DNA of 11,887 nucleotides, taken from assembly GCA_038226175.1 (NCBI GenBank), contig JBBRQP010000086.1, positions 1 through 11,887 of the forward strand, written 5' to 3'. The notes beneath the pieces were generated by a model. It was not told the DNA's origin and did not search any database. It saw only the letters and a list, made by a program, of their open reading frames with translations. The first letter of the stretch is position 1. Every line of letters starts with the position of its first letter. Origin of the DNA: JBBRQP01 sp038226175 (GTDB lineage: Bacteria > Cyanobacteriota > Cyanobacteriia > Gloeobacterales > Anthocerotibacteraceae). This document shows, in pieces, positions 6,413 through 11,887 of the stretch. The position numbers were made by a program, and so were the translations under genes.

Positions 6413-6533
6413 ACCCTCCTGGGAGAAGGGGGATGAGGGTCTTCCATTTATCGGCATCCAAAGCGGCTTTGACTTGATTGACTTCTGGACGATTGACTTC
6501 AACTGGCAAGCCTTCAGACCATTGACTCAGCAT
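6387..6533 (-). CDS. Small unassigned ORF, 48 residues
   Basis: On the minus strand, an ATG at 6533 opens a 48-residue frame, beginning MLSQWSEGLPVEVNRPEVNQ and ending GGSNAITHNL. The amino-acid mix and codon use look coding-like (mixed polar residues, GTC/GAA/GCC codons). There is no ribosome binding site, it overlaps the 3' end of the TSUP gene by 26 bases, and a stop precedes the ATG closely. Its last third runs through the 6411-6442 hairpin. It may be a small gene, a remnant, or chance. No function is proposed. Confidence 0.25.
   Translation of the reverse strand: MLSQWSEGLPVEVNRPEVNQVKAALDADKWKTLIPLLPGGSNAITHNL
6411..6442. terminator. GC-rich hairpin at the end of the TSUP permease gene
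   Basis: AGACCCTC (6411-6418) pairs with GAGGGTCT (6435-6442) around a 16-base G-rich loop. It starts within the TAG stop codon of the permease gene. There is no T run after it (TCCATTTAT), so it is a weak intrinsic terminator at best. CCCTCATCCCCC-type segments resemble short intergenic repeats common in cyanobacteria. Confidence 0.4.
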
Positions 6534-6549
6534 AGGCGGCAGTTATTTT
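6522..6549 (+). promoter_or_regulatory. Candidate pdxJ promoter
   Basis: TTGACT (6522-6527) and TATTTT (6544-6549) are separated by 16 bases. Initiation would fall near 6557, only three bases before the ATG at 6560. If this promoter is real, the mRNA is leaderless for that ATG, or translation begins at the ATG at 6593. Confidence 0.3.
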
Positions 6550-6559
6550 AGATGCCACA

Positions 6560-7318
6560 ATGGATCAAGAGAAGTTTAGCGGGTTGCAGCCAATGTTAAG
6601 TTTGGGTGTCAATATCGATCATGTGGCAACCATCCGCCAAGCTAGACGCACCGTAGAGCCTGACCCGATTGCCGCTGCAGTACTGGCAGAACTCGCCGGA
6701 GCCGATGGTATTACGGCTCATTTGCGCGAAGACCGCCGCCATATCCAAGACCGCGATATCCATGTATTACGACAAACAGTGCGTACACGGCTCAATTTGG
6801 AAATGGCAGTTACCGCTGAAATGGTCAAAATTGCCCTCGCAGTCCAGCCCGATTATGTGACACTAGTCCCCGAAAACCGCGCTGAGGTCACCACAGAAGG
6901 TGGCCTCGATGTAGCAGGTAACCTAAGTCGGGTCAGTGAAGCGGTCGATCAGCTACAAAGTGCGGGTATTCCGGTCAGTCTATTTGTTGATCCTGAACCG
7001 AGCCAACTCGAAGCCACGCATCAGACGGGTGCCCAGTGGATTGAGTTGCATACAGGGCGTTATGCTGAGGCTAAAGGTACAATTCAGCAGAGCAAAGAGC
7101 TTTATCAGTTGCAAAGTGCGACCAGCCAAGCTCAAAATCTGGGCTTACGGGTCAATGCCGGACATGGTCTCACTTACTGGAATGTTCGCTCTGTAGCCCA
7201 AATTCCAGGCATGGAAGAGTTGAATATTGGTCATAGCATCATGGCTCGGGCGATTTTGGTAGGTATAGAGCGGGCGGTACGAGAGATGAAACAGGCAATG
7301 TTCGGACAAGCAAGCTAA
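6560..7318 (+). CDS. pdxJ: Pyridoxine 5'-phosphate synthase PdxJ
   Basis: Condenses 3-amino-1-hydroxyacetone 1-phosphate with 1-deoxy-D-xylulose 5-phosphate to give pyridoxine 5'-phosphate, the ring-closing step of DXP-dependent vitamin B6 synthesis; cytoplasmic TIM barrel. Visible motifs: LGVNIDHVATIRQARR (15-30), GITAHLREDRRHIQDRD (50-66), LNLEMA (78-83, catalytic Glu81), ELHTGRYAEA, VNAGHGLTYWNV and ELNIGHSIMARA. All are intact and the length is normal. The start is uncertain: the ATG at 6560 gives 252 residues, while the ATG at 6593 gives 241 and the family's usual 'M-x-x-LGVNIDHVATIRQ' opening. Neither has a convincing ribosome binding site. The YggT gene follows 20 bases downstream, so the two are probably co-transcribed. 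Confidence 0.95.
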   Translation: MDQEKFSGLQPMLSLGVNIDHVATIRQARRTVEPDPIAAAVLAELAGADGITAHLREDRRHIQDRDIHVLRQTVRTRLNLEMAVTAEMVKIALAVQPDYVTLVPENRAEVTTEGGLDVAGNLSRVSEAVDQLQSAGIPVSLFVDPEPSQLEATHQTGAQWIELHTGRYAEAKGTIQQSKELYQLQSATSQAQNLGLRVNAGHGLTYWNVRSVAQIPGMEELNIGHSIMARAILVGIERAVREMKQAMFGQAS

Positions 7319-7338
7319 ACTAATCTTAACGGGAGCTA

Positions 7339-7635
7339 ATGATGATTGATGTACTGTGGTGGGTTTTGGTGGTCACTTCGCCCATCTTGATTGTGCTATT
7401 TATCTTGCGGTTTATCTTCACTTGGTATCCCGAAATTCAACTCAATCGTTTTCCCTATTCGCTGATTGTGTGGCCTACAGAACTAGTACTCAAACCGACG
7501 CGTAAAGTTATTCCCCCATTTGGTGGTGTTGATATGACTGCGATGATTTGGGTGGCAATTATTGCGCTAGTGCAAGAATTACTCGTTGCCCAACAGGGTC
7601 TACTCACGATGTTTAAAAGTGCTGGACACAGTTAG
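7339..7635 (+). CDS. YggT/Ycf19 family membrane protein
   Basis: A 98-residue protein with two membrane helices, about 5-29 (WWVLVVTSPILIVLFILRFI) and 66-84 (MTAMIWVAIIALVQELLVA). The family motif lies between them: WPTELVLKPTRKVIPPFGGVD. YggT/YlmG proteins are small membrane proteins linked to cell-envelope, nucleoid or thylakoid organisation, and the plastid/cyanobacterial members are called Ycf19 or CCB3-like. Exact function is unresolved. Two adjacent ATGs occur; GGGAG at 7331-7335 lies six bases before the second (7342) and three before the first, so the true start may be 7342. It follows pdxJ closely, probably in the same transcript. Confidence 0.85.
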   Translation: MMIDVLWWVLVVTSPILIVLFILRFIFTWYPEIQLNRFPYSLIVWPTELVLKPTRKVIPPFGGVDMTAMIWVAIIALVQELLVAQQGLLTMFKSAGHS

Positions 7636-7690
7636 ATAAATTGCGCCTGAGAGTAGATGAGACTGGGTTATGAAGGTTTAGGATAAGCCT

Positions 7691-8551
7691 ATGCGCTGGA
7701 TTTTGCCCGTGAATTATCGGCACTGGTTGGCTTTGAGCCTGAGTTGCAACCTAATATTTGCGACTCCTCCTGTACAGGCAGTTCCTTTATTGGAATTACT
7801 AATGCAAGGGGCACAGCTCTATCAATATTCTCACCTCTCCGATGCGCAAGAAGTGGCTCTCGGACAGCAGATGAACCGTCAAGTTTTGACCCAACAATCA
7901 CGACCTTATGCTGATTCTCAAATTCAAGCCTATGTCAATCAAGTAGGTCAGCAGGTAGCGCGCGCTAGCAACCGTCCCAATATTCCCTATCATTTTACGG
8001 TCGTCACTGACCCTCAGATCAATGCTTTTGCGACTATGGGCGGTTATGTTCATATCACGTCAGGCTTACTTAAGGCTGCTGATAATGAAGTACAAGTAGC
8101 CGGGGTCTTAGGTCACGAAATTGGTCATATCAACCGCAAGCACCTCCTACAACAGATGCAACAAACGGCATTGACCCAAGGCGTTACTTCACTGCTAGGT
8201 ATGGGCAATAGTTCCCTGGTCAATATGGGGACTAATCTGGCTTTCACCTTACCCAATAGCCGTCAGGATGAATTTGAGGCTGATACCTTGGGGCTAGGGT
8301 TTGCGCAACGAGCGGGCTATGCGCCTCAAGGGTTACTACAATTTTTGCAAAAGCTGGTCAGTCAATCATCGCCGCCTAGTTTTTTGAGTACCCATCCGGC
8401 AGCTCCCGAGCGAATTACAGCCCTTCAGAGTCAATTGGGTAACACTACTTCGACACAGTTGCAATATGCTAAACCGGGCTTGACCCCTTACACCGGACAA
8501 GGCTTAGATAATGCGAGTTATGCAGCACAAATTAAGCGTCGCATCCGTTAA
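7691..8551 (+). CDS. Secreted M48 family zinc metallopeptidase
   Basis: A 286-residue exported peptidase. Residues 1-30 are a signal peptide (hydrophobic core LALSLSCNLIF, cleavage after PVQA). The M48 domain follows: INAFATMGGYVHITSGLLKA (110-129), the zinc-binding helix GHEIGH with HEIGH at 142-146, and the third ligand E196 in RQDEFEAD. The STHPAAPERI motif is typical of the BepA/LoiP-like group, but the C-terminal TPR repeats of BepA are absent. It probably degrades misfolded or mis-assembled envelope proteins in the periplasm. The start is an ATG with AGGA seven bases upstream. It is intact, and lies 55 bases after the YggT gene. Confidence 0.9.
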   Translation: MRWILPVNYRHWLALSLSCNLIFATPPVQAVPLLELLMQGAQLYQYSHLSDAQEVALGQQMNRQVLTQQSRPYADSQIQAYVNQVGQQVARASNRPNIPYHFTVVTDPQINAFATMGGYVHITSGLLKAADNEVQVAGVLGHEIGHINRKHLLQQMQQTALTQGVTSLLGMGNSSLVNMGTNLAFTLPNSRQDEFEADTLGLGFAQRAGYAPQGLLQFLQKLVSQSSPPSFLSTHPAAPERITALQSQLGNTTSTQLQYAKPGLTPYTGQGLDNASYAAQIKRRIR

Positions 8552-8627
8552 CGCTTCTTGCTTGTCGTTTGTTCCCCAGATCGGTAACAATAAGTAATAC
8601 AACCTTCAAATTCCGGATTTACCCTCT

Positions 8628-9755
8628 ATGGCACGCGACTACTATGAAACTTTGGGAGTCAGCCGTGATGCAAGCAAAGAAGAATTAAAACAGGCGTATC
8701 GCGGTTTGGCACGTAAGTATCACCCGGATGTTAATCGTGACCCTGGGGCGGAAGATCTGTTTAAAGAAATCAACCAAGCCTACGAAACCCTTTCTGATGA
8801 AGAAAACCGGGTGCGCTATGACCGTTATGGTGAAGCGGGGGTCAGTGGTGCAGCAGGCGGCGGGGCAAGCGGTTTTGATGGGGGGGCTGGCTTTGGGGAT
8901 ATTTTTGAAGCCTTTGGTAGCATGTTTGGTGGTCAAGGACGGGCTAACCGTGGACCAATGCGCGGCGATGATTTACGCCTAGACCTCTCGCTCAATTTGA
9001 TTGAAGCGGCCTTTGGCTGCGAAAAAGAAATTAGTTTTGACCATCTCGAATCCTGCAAAACCTGTAGTGGCTCCGGAGCCAAACCCGGTAGTGGGCCGGT
9101 GACCTGTCGTACCTGTAATGGCCAAGGCCAAGTCCGCCAAGCAGCACGTACTCCCTTTGGTGTCTTTACCCAAGTCACCACTTGCTCGACCTGTGGTGGC
9201 AAAGGACAAGTGATCCAGGATCCTTGCGGGACGTGTAACGGTCAGGGGCGTCAAGTCACCCGGCGCACGACCCAAGTCACGATCCCGCCCGGAGTTGATG
9301 AAGGCAACCGTCTACGGGTATCCAACGAAGGTAACGCTGGGGTCAAAGGCGGCTCGCCCGGAGATTTATATATTCAACTGGTAATTAATGAGCACCCGGT
9401 TTTCCAGCGCAATGGTATGGATATCGCCTCAGAAGTCTCGATTTCTTATCTGCAAGCTATTTTTGGCACCAAATTGCGCGTTCCGATTCTCGAAAAACAA
9501 GATGCTGAGCAGGAAGTTGATATCCCACCTGGTACCCAACCCGAAACTGTCTTGACCTTACGTGCCAAAGGGGTACCACGCCTTAATAATTTGACTCGCC
9601 GTGGGGATCATTATTTGACTATCAAAGTTACCATCCCAACTCCTGGAAAACTCAATCATGAAGAGCGCGAACTCCTCGAAAAACTTGCCAAACTCCGTAA
9701 TGAAAAAGTCAAAAAAGATGGCGGTTTCCTGAGCGGGTTATTTAGCAAAGAGTGA
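8628..9755 (+). CDS. dnaJ: Chaperone protein DnaJ (type I Hsp40)
   Basis: Co-chaperone that delivers substrates to DnaK and stimulates its ATPase, in the cytoplasm. The 375 residues have the full type I layout: J domain 1-67 with HPD at 32-34, Gly/Phe-rich linker about 68-110, and zinc-finger region 143-207 with four CxxCxGxG repeats (C143/C146, C160/C163, C186/C189, C200/C203). The C-terminal substrate-binding and dimerisation domains follow (IPPGVDEGNRLRVSNEGN onward). No dnaK or grpE lies next to it. I see no CIRCE element (TTAGCACTC inverted repeat) in the 76 bases upstream, so HrcA control at this site is unlikely. A run of seven G's in the Gly-rich linker reads in frame, which argues against widespread homopolymer errors in the assembly. 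Confidence 0.96.
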   Translation: MARDYYETLGVSRDASKEELKQAYRGLARKYHPDVNRDPGAEDLFKEINQAYETLSDEENRVRYDRYGEAGVSGAAGGGASGFDGGAGFGDIFEAFGSMFGGQGRANRGPMRGDDLRLDLSLNLIEAAFGCEKEISFDHLESCKTCSGSGAKPGSGPVTCRTCNGQGQVRQAARTPFGVFTQVTTCSTCGGKGQVIQDPCGTCNGQGRQVTRRTTQVTIPPGVDEGNRLRVSNEGNAGVKGGSPGDLYIQLVINEHPVFQRNGMDIASEVSISYLQAIFGTKLRVPILEKQDAEQEVDIPPGTQPETVLTLRAKGVPRLNNLTRRGDHYLTIKVTIPTPGKLNHEERELLEKLAKLRNEKVKKDGGFLSGLFSKE

Positions 9756-9851
9756 TGTTTACCCCTGAGTGCAGCGGATACGGGTTGGTTGCTAGTGGAC
9801 GTTAATCCGCTTTGCTGTAAGACTAGGTAAGAGTTCCTCCCCACAGGTGCA

Positions 9852-10643
9852 ATGCCACGCTTACCCTGTTGCTTGGGAGCTTTGCTCCTCTTATCTCTAC
9901 TTCCAGCGCGAGCTTTCCCGGTGCGTGTTCTGGTCGAGGGCCCTAGTCCAGTTTTGGATATTGCGGTCTCGGCTCCAGCTAAGTTGGTCTTAGATAATGG
10001 CAAAATCATTCCCCTCGAGGCACTCAAATATCAACGTATTACGCCAGATATGCCCGGTATCATCACTCTCAAAAATGCTGGCTATATTTTATTGGGTGAC
10101 CGTTGGTATCCCAACACGGTAAGGTTTGAACCGCTTAAAGGCGGGATTGGGGCGGTCAATTGGGTCGATAGTGAGACCTATCTGCGGGGCGTTGTACCTC
10201 GTGAAATGCCAGCTAGTTGGGGCTTGCAGGGCTTGATGGCACAGGCTATTGCAGCGCGCACTTATGCCTATGGCAGCCGTTTTGAGCATAAGTGGGGAAA
10301 ATATTATGACCTAGTCGATGATGAACGGGATCAAATGTATGGCGGATTAGCCCGTCTCGATAGCAAGACCGGACAGAGTACCCCTCTCAATCATCCCCGG
10401 GCTGACCAAGCCGTCGCTTCAACTAAGGGCGTGATTTTGGGTAAAGGCGATGTACGTGGATTTTATCGGGCTGAGGCTGTGATCAACTGGGTTAGTGACG
10501 GAAAGGGTTATTTCATACCAAAAACTTCAGGCCAAATGATGGATCAAAAAGTGACGGGTAAAATGGCTAATCAAGGTATGACCTATATCGAAATTCTCTA
10601 TCATTGGTACAAAACCCCACTTTATCGACTAACTGAGCGTTAA
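9852..10643 (+). CDS. SpoIID/LytB domain protein (secreted, peptidoglycan-related)
   Basis: A 263-residue protein. Residues 1-21 are a signal peptide (GALLLLSLLPARA). The SpoIID core is clear: VNWVDSETYLRGVVPREMP (102-120), then LMAQAIAARTYAYG. SpoIID proteins are lytic transglycosylases acting on denuded glycan strands, and E118 in REMP matches the catalytic Glu position. The zinc-binding cysteines described in clostridial SpoIID are absent; the only cysteines lie in the signal peptide. The C-terminus (GMTYIEILYHWYKTPLYRL) matches the usual family ending, but the middle is short and the typical Ser/Thr-Ser-Gly-Gly stretch is not recognisable. Activity is therefore uncertain. AGG lies five bases before the ATG. 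It converges on the bactofilin gene, and the two stop codons overlap. Confidence 0.85.
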   Translation: MPRLPCCLGALLLLSLLPARAFPVRVLVEGPSPVLDIAVSAPAKLVLDNGKIIPLEALKYQRITPDMPGIITLKNAGYILLGDRWYPNTVRFEPLKGGIGAVNWVDSETYLRGVVPREMPASWGLQGLMAQAIAARTYAYGSRFEHKWGKYYDLVDDERDQMYGGLARLDSKTGQSTPLNHPRADQAVASTKGVILGKGDVRGFYRAEAVINWVSDGKGYFIPKTSGQMMDQKVTGKMANQGMTYIEILYHWYKTPLYRLTER

Positions 10644-11067
10644 TTTCCTTTAGAGACCTTACTAGGTTGATTTGGTATCTGGGTCAATTGGTCTGACTGA
10701 GCCAAGGTATAGCTTGTGGGCAGCAGAGCTTGTTTATCTTTGGTCGTCGTATATCCACAAAACTTTGCACCATCGGCAATTTCTAAACTAGAACATTGGG
10801 CATCTCCTTCCAGAGCTGTCTTCTTAGTAAGGGTTAATTTATTAGGAGCAGATTAGCTTTGACTACCCTATGAACAATCACATTTTGAGCCCGGATTTCG
10901 GAACCTTCGATGCAACTGTCAGCCGCAACTTCGAGGTCTCCGGCAACTTCGACAAAACCACAAATAGTGCCATCTACCCGTAAATTACCCGCAATATTCA
11001 AATCACCCTTGATTAAGCTACCTTTGGCTAAAAAGGTCAGACTCGTCGTGTGTTTGCGTAAAAACAT
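10640..11067 (-). pseudogene. Bactofilin with one frameshift
   Basis: Bactofilins are polymer-forming cytoskeletal proteins (DUF583 beta-helix) that often position wall hydrolases. The ATG at 11067 begins MFLRKHTTSLTFLAKGSLIKG and continues with bactofilin-type repeats (GDLNIAGNLRVDGTICGFVE, SEIRAQNVIVHRVVKANL), then hits a stop at 10834. The frame one base back continues the fold (KLTLTKKTALEGDAQCSSLE, IADGAKFCGYTTT) to a TAA at 10640. One missing base between about 10834 and 10850 therefore explains it. With it restored the protein would be 142 residues, a normal length. The slip site (CTAATAAATTAA) is not a classic slippery heptamer. It lies four bases after the M23 stop, with a likely ribosome binding site (GAGAGGAG) further upstream in the M23 end. 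Its stop shares TTAA with the convergent SpoIID stop. Confidence 0.75.
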
Positions 11068-11070
11068 TAG

Positions 11071-11765
11071 CTAGGTGCTCCTCTCATATAATCTAGGGGA
11101 ATCAACGGCTTGCTGATGATCAAACACCGTGTAGTGCAAGTGAGGGCCGGTTGTGCGTCCGGTGCTACCCACTGCACCAATTTGTGTGCCGCGTGCGACC
11201 TGTTGTCCGGCACTATCAATCCGGGAAAGATGTCCATACAGTGTCCTAAAGCCATAGCCATTAACCCGACCGGACTTAGCAATGACCCCGTGTACTGTAG
11301 ACAGGTGTACCGACCGGAGCTGGTAAATCTAGGCCATTATGACTTTCGGTACCTTTACCTAGGGTGTCTTTGCGGGAACCAAAAATAGGAAGAGATCCGG
11401 GTGATCTCACAGATGGGGACACCAAAAGGACGTGCTGCCTCTTGGGTCAAAACAGCTTCCATCCGAGGTCGTACCGCTTGGCTAAATTCCCCGGATAATG
11501 AAACCAGTTGGATCTGGATTTGGGTCATCAGGGCATCAACTGGTGAAAACAGGGTTTGACCCAAGGCCAGCGGTTTGGCGGGAGTAGTTTTGTTGACCCC
11601 TGCCCGTTGCCGCAGATTTTGGACTTGGTTTTCGAGGGTATCGAGTTGCTGTTGCAGTTGTATGGCTTTGTGACGTAGATTTTTGCTAGCTTGCCATTCG
11701 ACAAGTCCACGATGGTAAGGGGGATAACTAAGGATAGCTAGAGCGGCGCATACAGCAATTTTCAA
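11071..11765 (-). pseudogene. M23 (LytM-type) peptidase with two frameshifts
   Basis: A peptidoglycan endopeptidase gene in three frame pieces. From the TTG at 11765: a short hydrophobic N-terminus (IAVCAALAILSYPPY), a coiled coil (about 27-56, HKAIQLQQQLDTLENQVQNL), then the M23 domain. One extra T in the TTTTT run (plus strand 11381-11385) shifts the frame after ITRISSYF. One extra G in GGGG (plus strand 11286-11289) shifts it again. Removing both gives 230 residues with every active-site residue: SHNGLD (zinc ligands H142 and D146), YGHLS (H178) and GPHLHY (ligand H210). It is paired with a bactofilin, a widely seen partnership. The frame closes upstream at 11775, next to the IS630-type element, so the native 5' end is probably lost. 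It is non-functional as read, unless the frameshifts are sequencing errors. Confidence 0.75.
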
Positions 11766-11776
11766 GTGAAAGAGCT

Positions 11777-11887
11777 ATATTAATTGGACTAAATGGAGAG
11801 GGTGATGGGAAAACCATATTCAGTGGATCTGCGCCAACGGATTTTAGCTGCCTACTTCAATAAAGAAGGCTCACAACGAATAATTGC
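11777..11887 (+). mobile_element. Left end of an IS630-family element (partial)
   Basis: A transposase starts at 11805, and the short AT-rich stretch 11775-11800 before it contains several TA dinucleotides, the target IS630/Tc1 elements duplicate. The exact edge is not determined. I place it near 11777 because the M23 reading frame closes there and the native 5' end of that gene is missing. The terminal repeat cannot be confirmed without the other end. Confidence 0.45.
11805..11887 (+). CDS. IS630-family transposase, N-terminal fragment cut by the window edge
   Basis: The visible 27 residues start MGKPYSVDLRQRILAAYFNK and continue EGSQRII. This is the opening of the helix-turn-helix domain of IS630-type transposases, whose N-termini read 'PYSxDLRxRIL...GxSxRxIA'. 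The ATG has a clear ribosome binding site (GGAG at 11795-11798). The DDE catalytic domain lies beyond the window. It is transcribed away from the M23 gene. Confidence 0.75.
   Translation, partial: MGKPYSVDLRQRILAAYFNKEGSQRII

Noticed and set aside
8685..9275. Several antisense and alternate frames inside dnaJ
   Set aside because: All are shadows of the Gly-rich and zinc-finger coding regions; dnaJ is complete and convincing.
9773..9811. AGCGGAT...ATCCGCT inverted repeat between dnaJ and the SpoIID gene
   Set aside because: A seven-base stem with a 25-base loop and no T run is too weak to call a terminator.
9656..10027. 123-residue minus-strand frame spanning the end of dnaJ and the start of the SpoIID gene
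   Set aside because: Low-complexity Ser/Arg-rich translation antisense to two real genes, with no family resemblance.
10834..10850. Programmed -1 frameshifting in the bactofilin
   Set aside because: CTAATAAATTAA has no X-XXY-YYZ heptamer and I see no clear stimulatory stem downstream. The adjacent M23 gene has ordinary homopolymer lesions, so decay or error is simpler.
11067..11282. 71-residue minus-strand frame as a separate gene
   Set aside because: It lies over the C-terminal part of the M23 domain in a different frame from the one that gives YGHLS and GPHLHY, so it is a shadow.
11110..11388. 92-residue plus-strand frame antisense to the M23 domain
   Set aside because: Shadow of the frameshifted peptidase; Cys-rich only because it reads the complement.

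Overview
The window looks like a piece of a cyanobacterial chromosome. It has a plastocyanin-type copper protein, a YggT/Ycf19-type membrane protein, a redoxin of a type I associate with cyanobacteria, PdxJ (DXP-dependent vitamin B6 route), Rpe and DnaJ, in short partly overlapping transcription units. I saw no HIP1 octamer (GCGATCGC) by eye, so a HIP1-poor lineage is possible. The genus cannot be read from the window. All gene names rest on recognising motifs by eye, with no database search.

Region by region: (1) 1-2606 is a decayed accessory region. An IS256-type element ends near 113 and has removed the 5' part of a large restriction-modification type adenine methylase whose C-terminus is fused to an AlbA_2 (Schlafen-like) domain. 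A nested palindromic element (2005-2156) supplies the last residues and stop codon of that gene. It also lies against the truncated end of a DUF5615 (PIN-like) toxin, whose DUF433 antitoxin is intact. The methylase gene is visibly more AT-rich than the rest. (2) 2679-3624 is core: tRNA-Thr(GGT) on the minus strand with a good promoter, then rpe. (3) 3695-5081 is a minus-strand, translationally coupled three-gene operon: small membrane protein, secreted helical protein, and a plastocyanin-like protein with a lipobox. (4) 5109-6412 is a divergent plus-strand pair: a redoxin with a CPFC motif and a TauE/SafE (TSUP) permease, joined by a TGATG stop-start overlap. (5) 6560-9755 holds pdxJ, a YggT family gene, an M48 metallopeptidase and dnaJ, all on the plus strand. 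(6) 9852-11887 is a cell-envelope cluster: a SpoIID-domain protein converging on a minus-strand M23 peptidase/bactofilin pair. The pair carries three frameshifts. The window ends inside an IS630-type transposase whose element appears to cut the 5' end of the M23 gene.

Overall, an ordinary core segment lies between two insertion sequences, and the genes beside each insertion sequence are broken. The parts that deserve attention are the methylase-AlbA_2 fusion, the palindromic element between two convergent broken genes, the lipid-anchored plastocyanin operon, and the frameshifted M23/bactofilin pair whose catalytic residues all survive.
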